From UBA5078 sp963977405 (GTDB lineage Bacteria; Pseudomonadota; Gammaproteobacteria; Pseudomonadales; Pseudohongiellaceae): a stretch of DNA of 64,000 nucleotides. This document shows, one piece after another, positions 17,102-25,129 of the stretch. The notes under the pieces are model-generated. The model saw nothing but the letters and a program-made list of their open reading frames with translations, was not told where the DNA came from and ran no database searches. The stretch lies in assembly GCA_963977405.1 (NCBI GenBank), contig CAXBOY010000003.1, positions 1 to 64,000 on the forward strand, written 5' to 3'. A program made the translations under genes and the position numbers. Numbering within the stretch: the stretch's first letter is position 1; every line of letters begins with the position of its first letter.

Positions 17102-17212
17102 TACGCAGCTTCTATCATATTTCCATACGTTAGGAGTATCCAACACAAGCCCCAGTCTTGGCTATGCTTAAATTCTACTTCGGAGTAAAGCACTGCTAGC
17201 CCTGTGTGTGGC

Positions 17213-18415
17213 TCAGCCTTGACGGGTTTTGAGATCGTATTGTTGGCGTAGCAATTCCAACATCTGCACTGCGACGCGCCGTTTCGATGCCGGGCCAAGT
17301 GCTAGTGAGCCTTCTGGCCACAGCGCAGTGGCGCTGGTGTTGTCGCTGCCCAGCGTCTCGTTTGCGTCGTTCGCGAATAACAGGTCTAAGCCTTTGCGTT
17401 GCAGTTTCTCTGCGCCGTGACGCTCTACATCGATGGTCTCGGCGGCAAAACCTACTGTGAATGGGCGCCTATCCAACTCCGCGACAGCGGTAATAATATC
17501 GGGATTCTTTACTAGCTCGAGTGTCATTGTCGCGGCGCGCTTCTTAATCTTATGTGTCTCGATCTGAGCAGGGCGATAGTCGGCCACTGCGGCGACGCCG
17601 ATAAAGATGTCACAGAACTCCGCCGCGTCGAGACTGGCGTCTAGCATCTGCTGCGCGCTGACAACATCGATACGCTTGACGCGTTCTGGCGTCGCGAGTG
17701 CTACGGGACCACTGATAAGGGTAACCTGGGCACCGGCCGCCGCTGCTTCGATAGCGAGGGCATAGGCCATTTTCCCAGAGCTGCGATTGCTGATATAGCG
17801 GACGGGATCGATGGCCTCTTGTGTAGGGCCGGCCGTGATGGCGATACGCAGGCCCGCTAAAAGACCTGCATCGAAAATGTCAGCACTTAGTGCGGCGATC
17901 TCCGACGGTTCCAGCATTCGACCAAGTCCGACGTCGCCACAGGCTTGTTCGCCAGAGGCCGGGCCGAATATTTTCATGCCTCGTGCTGTGAGTACGCTAA
18001 GATTTTGTTGAGTCGCGGGGTTCGCCCACATCCCTTGGTTCATAGCCGGTGCTATAGCGATAGGGGCCTTAGTGGCTAGTACGAGAGTGCTGAGGATGTC
18101 GTCAGCTTTGCCATCGGCAAGTTTGGCAATGAAATTGGCACTGCTCGGGGCGATGAGGATGAGGTCCGGCCAGCGCGCTAGCTCGATATGGCCCATCCCA
18201 GCCTCTGCCTCGGCGTCCAACAACTCGGTGTGCACTCGGTTCCCAGACAGCGCTTGCAGCGTAAGTGCTGTGATGAACTGGGTGGCTGCGTGGGTCATTA
18301 CCACTCGGACTTCGGCACCTGCCTTAACTAGCAAACGCGTGAGTTCGGCACTTTTATAAGCGGCAATGCCACCGGTGATACCTAGAAGGACGCGTCGATT
18401 ACTAAGGCTATTCAT
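17213..18415 (-). CDS. coaBC: Bifunctional phosphopantothenoylcysteine decarboxylase/synthetase
   Basis: A 400-residue CoA-biosynthesis enzyme. The N-terminal CoaC flavin domain begins LLGITGGIAAYKSAELTRLL and has the catalytic-His motif GHIELARW, IAPSSANFIAKLADG, the PAMNQGMWANPATQQN motif and the GEQACGDVGLGR cysteine loop. The C-terminal CoaB domain has AGPTQEAIDPVRYISNRSSG and the KIKK lysine stretch for CTP-dependent coupling. It diverges from radC, as in E. coli and Pseudomonas; dut, usually just downstream, is absent here. Confidence 0.96.
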   Translation of the reverse strand: MNSLSNRRVLLGITGGIAAYKSAELTRLLVKAGAEVRVVMTHAATQFITALTLQALSGNRVHTELLDAEAEAGMGHIELARWPDLILIAPSSANFIAKLADGKADDILSTLVLATKAPIAIAPAMNQGMWANPATQQNLSVLTARGMKIFGPASGEQACGDVGLGRMLEPSEIAALSADIFDAGLLAGLRIAITAGPTQEAIDPVRYISNRSSGKMAYALAIEAAAAGAQVTLISGPVALATPERVKRIDVVSAQQMLDASLDAAEFCDIFIGVAAVADYRPAQIETHKIKKRAATMTLELVKNPDIITAVAELDRRPFTVGFAAETIDVERHGAEKLQRKGLDLLFANDANETLGSDNTSATALWPEGSLALGPASKRRVAVQMLELLRQQYDLKTRQG

Positions 18416-18581
18416 TTAGGGCCTAGACGCGATAGCGTCAGCAAGGAATATAGGAGGCAAAGACTAGCAGCAAGCCCGCGGCGATTCAATTTGCGCACAC
18501 TGAGCGCTTCCAAGATCCTTTGCTACTATCAATGCAGCCGTTATCGCGGTGAGCGGTAGAACGTTGAGCCAAGGAGGGTGT

Positions 18582-19256
18582 ATGCGAATCAAGGATTGGC
18601 CCGAGGGGGAGCGCCCTCGGGAGAAGTTGTTACGCTTAGGGGCTAGTAAATTATCGGATGCGGAACTGCTGGCCCTGATCGTGCGTGCCGGGGGCAAGGG
18701 GCGTTCTGCGCTTGATATCGCAAGGGGCTTACTACTGCAATTTGGCAACTTAAACCTGATACTCTCCGCGAGTGAAGAGGATTTTTGCCGCAACGCAGGC
18801 TTGGGCCAAGTGAGCTTTGTACAGCTAAAAGCGATGCTAGAGTTGTCACAGCGGCACATGTATGAGCAGCTAGAGGAGCGCGATGCACTAACGAGTTCGG
18901 AGCTAACGCGGCAGTACCTGCGTGCTCGACTACGCCATTACGAGCATGAGGTGTTCGCCTGCCTCTACCTAGATAACCAGCATCGCGTGGTCAAGCTAGA
19001 GGAGCTGTTCAGCGGCACTATCGATGGCGCTGCGGTCTATCCTCGGGAAGTAGTCAAGCGTTGCCTACACAACAATGCAGCGGCCGTAATCTTTGCCCAC
19101 AACCATCCTTCAGGTATCGCGGAACCGAGTCAAGCGGACATCGGCATCACTGTCCGCCTCAAGGCGGCCCTAAATACCATCGATGTGCGAGTGCTCGACC
19201 ATATCGTAGTGGGTCGTTGTGAGGCGGTGAGCTTTGCTGAGAGAGGGCTTCTCTAA
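18582..19256 (+). CDS. radC: RadC/YeeS family JAB-domain protein
   Basis: A 224-residue RadC. The N-terminal part (MRIKDWPEGERPREKLLRLG) leads to a helix-hairpin-helix-like region, then the JAB/MPN+ domain with EELFSGTIDGAAVYPREVVK and the zinc motif HNHPSGIAEPSQAD. The DNA-repair role once given to RadC is not established. AAGGAGGG lies directly upstream of the ATG at 18582, which decides this start over an in-frame one 33 bp earlier. It is divergent from coaBC and upstream of rpmB-rpmG, the common arrangement. Confidence 0.94.
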   Translation: MRIKDWPEGERPREKLLRLGASKLSDAELLALIVRAGGKGRSALDIARGLLLQFGNLNLILSASEEDFCRNAGLGQVSFVQLKAMLELSQRHMYEQLEERDALTSSELTRQYLRARLRHYEHEVFACLYLDNQHRVVKLEELFSGTIDGAAVYPREVVKRCLHNNAAAVIFAHNHPSGIAEPSQADIGITVRLKAALNTIDVRVLDHIVVGRCEAVSFAERGLL

Positions 19257-19269
19257 GAGAAACGGGCTT

Positions 19270-19306
19270 AGAAGCACAGCACTTTTAGGTCGGAGCTGCT
19301 TTTTTG
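19270..19306 (+). terminator. Possible terminator after radC
   Basis: AAGCACAGC can pair imperfectly with GCTGCTT around a 13-nt loop, followed by a run of T residues (TTTTTT). The stem is short with a bulge, so confidence is modest. It separates radC from the rpmB promoter. Confidence 0.4.
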
Positions 19307-19335
19307 TTGCTATTGATTGGCCATTTTGGTATAAA
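19307..19335 (+). promoter_or_regulatory. Probable sigma70 promoter of rpmB-rpmG
   Basis: TTGCTA (19307-19312), a 17-bp spacer, then TATAAA (19330-19335), about 95 bp before rpmB. The spacing is ideal and the boxes match 4/6 and 5/6 of consensus. Confidence 0.5.
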
Positions 19336-19434
19336 ACGCAGCTCTTTTTTTGGCAAGACAGCAGTGATATTCAGGTTAAAGCCCCAGAAGCGGTCTTTTG
19401 CCAAATAATCCGGGTTCTGTAACGAGGCAAGGCA

Positions 19435-19671
19435 ATGGCTAACGTATGTATCGTAACCGGTAAAAAACCGATTACAGGCAATAATGTTTCTCACGCGAAC
19501 AACAAAACCAGACGCCGTTTTTCACCGAACATCCATACCCATCGTTTTTGGGTGGAGTCTGAAAATCGGTTCGTGAAACTGAAAGTTTCTACAAAAGGTA
19601 TGCGTATCATCGACAAGAACGGCATTGATGCCGTACTTTCTGATATCCGTGCCAATGGTGGCAAAGTCTAA
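19435..19671 (+). CDS. rpmB: 50S ribosomal protein L28
   Basis: A 78-residue L28 of standard length: MANVCIVTGKKPITGNNVSH at the start, NKTRRRFSPN in the middle and the GIDAVLSDIRANGGKV end. It binds 23S rRNA in the large subunit. It carries no paired CxxC zinc motif, so it is the zinc-independent form. AGGCAAGGCA before the ATG supplies the Shine-Dalgarno. It is followed 32 bp later by rpmG. Confidence 0.98.
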   Translation: MANVCIVTGKKPITGNNVSHANNKTRRRFSPNIHTHRFWVESENRFVKLKVSTKGMRIIDKNGIDAVLSDIRANGGKV

Positions 19672-19703
19672 TATCTAAATCCTGATTCAGGTGGTGAGCA
19701 GCG

Positions 19704-19859
19704 ATGCGCGATAAAATTAAATTAGTGTCTACAGCAGACACAGGTCATTTCTACACGACAGACAAGAACAAGCGAACGATGCCTGACAAAATGGAGATCA
19801 AGAAGTTCGATCCCGTTGTCCGCAAGCACGTGATCTATAAAGAAGCCAAGATTAAGTAA
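19704..19859 (+). CDS. rpmG: 50S ribosomal protein L33
   Basis: A 51-residue L33 that begins MRDKIKLVSTADTGHFYTTD and ends with a basic KHVIYKEAKIK. The four-cysteine zinc ribbon of zinc-binding L33 forms is absent, so this is the C-minus type. GGTGGTGAG lies upstream of the ATG. It follows rpmB and ends before a clear bidirectional hairpin. Confidence 0.97.
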   Translation: MRDKIKLVSTADTGHFYTTDKNKRTMPDKMEIKKFDPVVRKHVIYKEAKIK

Positions 19860-19916
19860 TTTGTCGAGCCTTAGGGCTCTGGCATGCCTCGATCTGCCGA
19901 ATATAGCGACTCGCTA

Positions 19917-19964
19917 AACCAAAACGCCGCCTCCTTCATAGAAAGAGACGGCGTTTTTGGTTTT
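19917..19964. terminator. Bidirectional terminator after rpmG
   Basis: CCAAAACGCCG (left arm, from 19919) and CGGCGTTTTTGG (right arm, to 19960) form a GC-rich stem with flanking A and T runs, so it can work in both directions. It sits between convergent rpmG and the RAYT-like gene. Confidence 0.8.
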
Positions 19965-19982
19965 GGCCACAGTTTTTAGCTG

Positions 19983-20951
19983 CTATTTCTCTTTGCTAAG
20001 TGACTTCATTAGCTTATTGGTTGTATTGAGTAGTTTCGGATCTGCCAAGAATTCCTTCTTAAGCTTTCCTACAGTGGTCGACACAGTACCGTAACGCTTA
20101 AGCTTGAATAGCTTGGCGATGGCCTGCAGTGTTACGGCGGAAAGCTCCTGACACAGATACATTGCTACCCAACGCGGCACATTCTTCGAGCCTGGTCCTC
20201 GTGCTGCCGTGTAAATGCTCTCTTCGCTAACCTTGAACTGTTTCGCGACCGCAGAGATGATGTCCTTGCAGGAAGGGCGCCATTTGGCGTGAGCACCACG
20301 TGAGACGCCCCGTACTTTCGACGCGCTGCGCTTGGTCTTGGCGGCTTTCTTGAATTTCTCATCCCCCATGATTGAGGACAGGTTCTTCTTTCCGTAGAAA
20401 TGGGCTAGTTCTTCGTCTACACCTGCGGCCACATACTGCTTAATCTGCGCGGTGCGCTTGGCACCAGTTAAGCCTATTTGCTCGAAGACGCCGTCTCGAT
20501 TCAGCCAAGCGGGTGCCTTCGCCTTGTTGATGTAGGCTGGGTAGCTAGACCACTGCCAAGTCTCTAAATCAGCCTTACGAACCCCCAAATGGATATAGCG
20601 TGCTAAGGGGAGAAGGTATTTGTCCGCCTGCACCAGCACTGCCTTGTACCGTCCCTTGAACAAGGAGCCTTCAGACTTCTTGAGGCGTTGATAATGCTGT
20701 GTATAAAGTCCGTCTACCTGACGCATGAAACGGCTTAGGTTCGCCTCTGGCGTCTTGATCAGAAGGTGATACTGATCCTTTTGCAGGCAATAGGCGTGAA
20801 CCTGTACATTGAGACGAAAACAGGTTTCTTCTAAACCGGCTAAAAAGGCTTCGTAATATTTGGGGGAGGGGAAGATCTTTTGCTTGTCTAAACCAACGTT
20901 AGAAACGTGATAGAAGGCGTCTGGGTATTCTATTCGCAATGGTCTGGCCAT
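19983..20951 (-). CDS. REP-associated tyrosine transposase-like protein (RAYT) with DnaA-C-like tail
   Basis: A 322-residue Y1-transposase-family protein. It opens MARPLRIEYPDAFYHVSNVG, as RAYTs do, and keeps the conserved LFKGRYKAVLV and LARYIHLGVRKADL with the presumed catalytic tyrosine. The HUH motif, normally H-Y-H in NHYHLL, here reads DQYHLLIKT, so the first metal-binding histidine is Gln. The C-terminal third (about 225-310, with ISAVAKQFKVSEESIY and VAMYLCQELSAVTLQAIAKL) resembles the DnaA DNA-binding helix-turn-helix. No flanking insertion-sequence ends were seen. It may be a domesticated DNA-binding protein. Confidence 0.8.
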   Translation of the reverse strand: MARPLRIEYPDAFYHVSNVGLDKQKIFPSPKYYEAFLAGLEETCFRLNVQVHAYCLQKDQYHLLIKTPEANLSRFMRQVDGLYTQHYQRLKKSEGSLFKGRYKAVLVQADKYLLPLARYIHLGVRKADLETWQWSSYPAYINKAKAPAWLNRDGVFEQIGLTGAKRTAQIKQYVAAGVDEELAHFYGKKNLSSIMGDEKFKKAAKTKRSASKVRGVSRGAHAKWRPSCKDIISAVAKQFKVSEESIYTAARGPGSKNVPRWVAMYLCQELSAVTLQAIAKLFKLKRYGTVSTTVGKLKKEFLADPKLLNTTNKLMKSLSKEK

Positions 20952-21217
20952 TTTTTATTGTCCCGGTTTGTGTTTTTAGTTTTATTATACAACTGGTTAT
21001 TGAGTTAGAGATGACCCTAAATCCATTCTTATAGTGATAACTGAAATAGAAGTTGCAGTCAACCTAAAAGCTCAGACAGATGGGAATTCTAGCTAGATCA
21101 AACAGGGTTGTACGCTGCAAAGCCCCGACGTAAGGCCTAGGGGTACACCAACGCCCATAGGGTTTGTTATATTGCCTTGTTCTTTACTGCTTATTCCATT
21201 GGTCACTTAAAGCTAGC

Positions 21218-21235
21218 CGGGGCACCTTAGCCCCG
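21218..21235 (-). terminator. GC-rich hairpin after cmoB
   Basis: CGGGGC-ACCTTA-GCCCCG, a perfect 6-bp stem with a 6-nt loop, 7 bp past the cmoB stop (21242) on the minus strand. No T-run follows, so it is at best a partial terminator. It is also the nearest REP-like palindrome to the RAYT gene. Confidence 0.4.
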
Positions 21236-21241
21236 TCGCTC

Positions 21242-22222
21242 CTAGCGTTTCGTGGCAACAAATACGGCGCGTTTAGGAGCTGGCAAGCCTTCTACGGTAA
21301 GTGTTTTGTCTACCGGGTCGAGGCTGTCGTTGAGAGACTGGAAGCGCATCCAATCTGTGCTGCGCTGCTCGTCGGTAGAGGTAACGCTAACATCAATGAC
21401 GCGGCAGTCGACGAAACCGCAACGCTCTAGCCAGCGCAGCGTAGTGGCACAAGAGGGAATAAACCAAACGTTTGGCATGCGACTATATCGATCTTCGGGG
21501 GTTAAGCAAAAACCTTGATCTCCATCAACAATAAGAGTCTCTAGCACTAGCTCGCCACCTGGGCGTAGGCAGTCCTGTAGTTGCAGCAGATGATCTATGG
21601 GGGAGCGGCGGTGATAGAGTACTCCCATTGAGAACACTGTATCGAATGCTTCAGGCTTATCCTCTAGCATCGACAGTGCATTTTCAAAGGTATTAGGTAG
21701 GACGAATACCGGAGCCTGTGGGCAATAGCGTTTGATCGCCTGAAACTGCATCGAATAGGCAAGCTGCGCATCTATCCCAATTGCTAAGCGCGCGCCTTCA
21801 CCTGCCATGCGGAAGCAGTGATAGCCATTACCACAACCCACGTCGAGGATTGTTCGGTCGCACAATGAACTGATCTGAGTGCGCAGTCTCTCCCATTTCC
21901 AATCGGACCGCCATTCCGTATCGATATCGATCCCGAAGAGTGAAAAAGGGCCTTTACGCCATGGGATCAATACCTGCAGTGCCTCTTGAAGTTGTGCCTG
22001 ATTCGCGTCCGTGCAGTCTTTAGAAGTGCCTATGCGCACAGCTTCACTAAGATTGAGGCTACTTGGGCTTAGCTCGGGCATGGCATCGAGTGCGCGTCGC
22101 CATTTAGCATAGTCACCATTGTTGCGGCTGTCGAACCAAGCTCGTTCACTAAGGCGTAGCCATGGCTCAAGGACTGTTCCCTTGAGGAAGGCGGGAAAAT
22201 TGGAATAAGGCATAGGGCTCAC
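21242..22222 (-). CDS. cmoB: tRNA U34 carboxymethyltransferase CmoB
   Basis: A 326-residue SAM-type methyltransferase fold that uses carboxy-SAM to turn 5-hydroxyuridine at tRNA position 34 into cmo5U, widening wobble decoding. Visible are the N-terminal FLKGTVLEPW region, WRKGPFSLFGIDIDTEWRSDWKW, and the cofactor motif ILDVGCGNGYHCFRM, followed by VFSMGVLYHRRSPIDHL. The start overlaps the last base of the cmoA stop, so the two are translationally coupled and act in sequence. Confidence 0.96.
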   Translation of the reverse strand: MSPMPYSNFPAFLKGTVLEPWLRLSERAWFDSRNNGDYAKWRRALDAMPELSPSSLNLSEAVRIGTSKDCTDANQAQLQEALQVLIPWRKGPFSLFGIDIDTEWRSDWKWERLRTQISSLCDRTILDVGCGNGYHCFRMAGEGARLAIGIDAQLAYSMQFQAIKRYCPQAPVFVLPNTFENALSMLEDKPEAFDTVFSMGVLYHRRSPIDHLLQLQDCLRPGGELVLETLIVDGDQGFCLTPEDRYSRMPNVWFIPSCATTLRWLERCGFVDCRVIDVSVTSTDEQRSTDWMRFQSLNDSLDPVDKTLTVEGLPAPKRAVFVATKR

Positions 22223-22953
22223 TACTTAAAGGCGATCATGGAGGCAAAATTAAAGCACTGAAACCACGAGTCTACGCTCGCAAAACCTGCATCCAAAAGT
22301 CGGGACTTGTGCTGGGCAATAGTTTCGGGAATCAAGACGTTCTCTAACGCGGAACGCTTCTGACTGATCTCTAGTTCCGAGTAGCCTTGCGCTTGCTTGA
22401 ACTGATGGTACATGTCGATAAGCAAAGCATTGAGATCTGCGTCGGCGAGTTTAATTTTCTCGGACAAGATTAGAATACCGCCGGGTTTCATTCCTGAGTA
22501 GATTCTTCTCATCAATTGTTCACGGCGCTCCTGCGCAATGAACTGCAATGTGAAGTTCAGTACCACTACGGAGGCGTCACGAATCTCCACATCTGCAATG
22601 TCGGCGCACAGGAGTTCGATCTGTTGTTTCTTAGGGCTACTCCCCAGAGATTTTTCGAAACGACTGATCATCGCCTCTGAGTTGTCGACAGCGACAATTT
22701 TGTAATCTTGTCGTTCGATGTGATGGGCCATGGACATAGTGGCGCCACCCAAAGAACAGCCAAGATCATAGATTGTAGATCCAGAGGAGCAGTAACGATT
22801 GGCAAGCACCCCAATCATCGAGATGATCGTCGCGTAGCCTGGTACTGACCGATTGATCATGTCCGTAAAGACGTCGGCCACACTCGCATCGAACACGAAA
22901 TCCTGACGGGGTCGCGTGCTAGCGTATATCTTGTCTTGCTTGCTGCTTTCCAT
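22222..22953 (-). CDS. cmoA: Carboxy-S-adenosylmethionine synthase CmoA
   Basis: A 243-residue enzyme that makes carboxy-SAM from SAM and prephenate. The family markers are FDASVADVFTDMINRSVPGY near the N-terminus, the IYDLGCSLGGATMSM cofactor loop, and VVLNFTLQFIAQERREQLM. The product is used by CmoB, encoded next with a 1-bp overlap. Length fits the family. Confidence 0.96.
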   Translation of the reverse strand: MESSKQDKIYASTRPRQDFVFDASVADVFTDMINRSVPGYATIISMIGVLANRYCSSGSTIYDLGCSLGGATMSMAHHIERQDYKIVAVDNSEAMISRFEKSLGSSPKKQQIELLCADIADVEIRDASVVVLNFTLQFIAQERREQLMRRIYSGMKPGGILILSEKIKLADADLNALLIDMYHQFKQAQGYSELEISQKRSALENVLIPETIAQHKSRLLDAGFASVDSWFQCFNFASMIAFK

Positions 22954-23059
22954 ATTATGGCTCTAGGGCTCTGCCACAAAATGGGAGCCTAGTGAGTAGT
23001 GCTGATGGCGGAAGGAGGAATCCTTACGAAGGTATCGGCCTGAACGGGTTTTGCGTATT

Positions 23060-23824
23060 ATGCGTCAATTCATGACACATTCAAATAATACAGCCATTGC
23101 TCTTCAAGCACACCCCGACACGGTTAGTGCCAAAGTGGTCGCTATTGCCCCTCCGTTCGAGTACGAGGTGTTGCGCAGTAAACGTAAGACTATGGTGGTA
23201 CATGTGCGTCATCTGCAGGTACAGGTGCGTGCACCGAAATTTGTAAGCGATAAGGACATACGTGAGTTTGTGGTCACCCACCAGAAGTGGATTCTAGCCA
23301 AACTGGAGCAGAAAGCGGGGCAAGACGCACAGCGCTTAGACCTACGCGACGGTGGCCGAATTTTCTACAAAGGCCGTTCTCTGCGGGTTAGCATCGTGCA
23401 ATCCTCGGTCGAGTCGATTGTCGCTACTGACACAGAGTTTCGAATCTTCACACGGAGTGCAAGTGAGGACAGTGCAGCTAAGACTCTGCAACGGTGGCTG
23501 ATTACCCAGGCCAAGGCCGTCCTGCCCGCGCGAACCCATGCCTTGGCGGCTCATTTCAAAGTAGGCTCGCGTCTTAAAGAGGTGGTGTTTCGTAAGACCA
23601 AGACTAAGTGGGGGCATTGTACGTCTTCAGGCCGTATCCAATATAACTGGCTGATCATGCTAGCCCCCGATGCAATTATTGATTACATGATCTGTCATGA
23701 AGTGAGCCATTTGCTGGTCATGAATCATTCTGCGAAGTTTTGGTCGCTAGTTGAAACTGTTTGTCCGGATTACCGTAGCTACGTGAAGTGGCTGCGCAAA
23801 CACGAACATCGATTATGGCTATAG
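23060..23824 (+). CDS. YgjP-like M48-type metallopeptidase domain protein
   Basis: About 254 residues. The C-terminal zinc motif CHEVSHLLVMNHSAKFW has HExxH followed by a third histidine, and KTKTKWGHCTSSGRIQYNW upstream is the family signature of YgjP/DUF45 (UPF0758-unrelated). It lacks a signal peptide, so it is probably cytosolic. The start is uncertain: a TTG at 23051, ATG at 23060 and ATG at 23072 are all in frame with weak Shine-Dalgarno signals. Proteolytic activity is inferred from the motif only. Confidence 0.85.
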   Translation: MRQFMTHSNNTAIALQAHPDTVSAKVVAIAPPFEYEVLRSKRKTMVVHVRHLQVQVRAPKFVSDKDIREFVVTHQKWILAKLEQKAGQDAQRLDLRDGGRIFYKGRSLRVSIVQSSVESIVATDTEFRIFTRSASEDSAAKTLQRWLITQAKAVLPARTHALAAHFKVGSRLKEVVFRKTKTKWGHCTSSGRIQYNWLIMLAPDAIIDYMICHEVSHLLVMNHSAKFWSLVETVCPDYRSYVKWLRKHEHRLWL

Positions 23825-23861
23825 GTTCATCATAAGGATGAGCCCTATCTGGAGAAAGGCT

Positions 23862-25118
23862 ATGGGTCTGCGCCCCTTAATTCTAATGCTAAGCACTACT
23901 CTCACCGCGATACCTGCATTCGCGCAGGATTTTCCTCGAGTTAGCCCAGACAGCGTTGGGCTTTCTAGTGAAGGGCTCGCTCAGGTCACTCAGAATTTAC
24001 AAAAGCATGTCGATGATGGCCACATAGCTGGGGCAGTTGCCGCAGTGCTGCGAGATGGCAAATTAGTGTATCTAGAATCAGTCGGTAAGCGCGATCTTGT
24101 GACGGATAGCCCAATGCAAGACGATGCCTTGTTTCGTGTCTATTCGATGACGCGGCCGGTTACGAGCCTTGCAGCAATGATTCTATGGGAGGAAGGCAAA
24201 TTCCAGCTCGATGACCCTATCTCCAAATATCTGCCTCAGTTTGCGCAGCAGCGCGTATTTATCGACGGCTCCGCCCCGGACATGGAGCAAACCAGAGAGC
24301 GTCATGGTGATATTAAAGTAGCAGACCTCATGCGCCATACTTCCGGTCTCGGTAGTCGTAGCTCGCGAGTCTACGTCGAACAAGACGTACGCTTGCGCAC
24401 GATTAGTCTAGAACAGCTCACCGACAATGCTGCACGGGTGCCATTGTTCGAAGATCCTGGCACGAATTTTCGTTATGGCCTATCGGCCACTATTCTTGGG
24501 CGTTTGATCGAAGTCTGGTCGGGGCAACCCCTCGATGAGTTCATGGAGGAGCGCGTCTTCCAGCCATTGGGTATGGAGGACACAGTGTTCTGGGTCGACC
24601 CAAGCCGCCGCGCGCGCTTAGCCACAGTCTATCGGCCCAGCGCAGATGGCAGCCTTCAAGAATTCGCGATGGAAGAGATCGACTTTACAGAACAGGTCCC
24701 TTTGATCGAGGGAGGCGTTGGCTTGGTATCGTCTACGCTGGATTTCGCGCGTTTCTCCCAGCTCTATCTCAATGGTGGTGAGTTATTCGGGCAGCGTCTA
24801 CTGCAAGAGGACACGATAGCGTTGATGCTGGAAAACAGTATCGCAGATGCACTAATGCCAATAGGAAGGGGTGGTTATATGGCGGCCTCGGGCTGGACGA
24901 TCGGCGGGTTCGCCTATGCCCTAGACCCTGCAGCCTATGACCACACCGTTAGTCCTGGCGAAGTTTGGTGGGATGGTTCTGCGGGCACTCGTTTCTGGAT
25001 AGACCCGGTGCAAGGCATCGTCACCGTGATCATGGCGCAAATCTCCCCGTCCGGCGGACAGGGGTTTCGCGAAGAGTTCAAGAATGGAGTCTACTCCGCC
25101 ATTACTGAACGTCGATAG
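23862..25118 (+). CDS. Secreted serine hydrolase, beta-lactamase class C/esterase family
   Basis: A 418-residue penicillin-binding-protein-like hydrolase with a signal peptide (MGLRPLILMLSTTLTAIPAF, cleavage after AFA). The active-site region reads RVYSMTRPVTSLAAMILWEE. This matches the SxxK motif of class C beta-lactamases and family VIII esterases, but the lysine is arginine. The second motif is NFRYGLSATILGRLIE, with Tyr in place. GGAG 8 bp before the ATG at 23862 favours it over an upstream ATG at 23838. It follows the YgjP gene by 37 bp. Likely periplasmic esterase; substrate unknown. Confidence 0.85.
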   Translation: MGLRPLILMLSTTLTAIPAFAQDFPRVSPDSVGLSSEGLAQVTQNLQKHVDDGHIAGAVAAVLRDGKLVYLESVGKRDLVTDSPMQDDALFRVYSMTRPVTSLAAMILWEEGKFQLDDPISKYLPQFAQQRVFIDGSAPDMEQTRERHGDIKVADLMRHTSGLGSRSSRVYVEQDVRLRTISLEQLTDNAARVPLFEDPGTNFRYGLSATILGRLIEVWSGQPLDEFMEERVFQPLGMEDTVFWVDPSRRARLATVYRPSADGSLQEFAMEEIDFTEQVPLIEGGVGLVSSTLDFARFSQLYLNGGELFGQRLLQEDTIALMLENSIADALMPIGRGGYMAASGWTIGGFAYALDPAAYDHTVSPGEVWWDGSAGTRFWIDPVQGIVTVIMAQISPSGGQGFREEFKNGVYSAITERR

Positions 25119-25129
25119 AATAAGCGAGC

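Noticed and set aside
17101..17298. 65-codon minus-strand ORF in the coaBC-algC gap (possible dut remnant)
   Set aside because: No dUTPase motif is present and most of it overlaps the 3' end of coaBC in another frame.
19983..21241. Complete insertion sequence around the RAYT-like gene
   Set aside because: No terminal inverted repeats or target-site duplications were seen, and the protein begins and ends without IS-like flanks.
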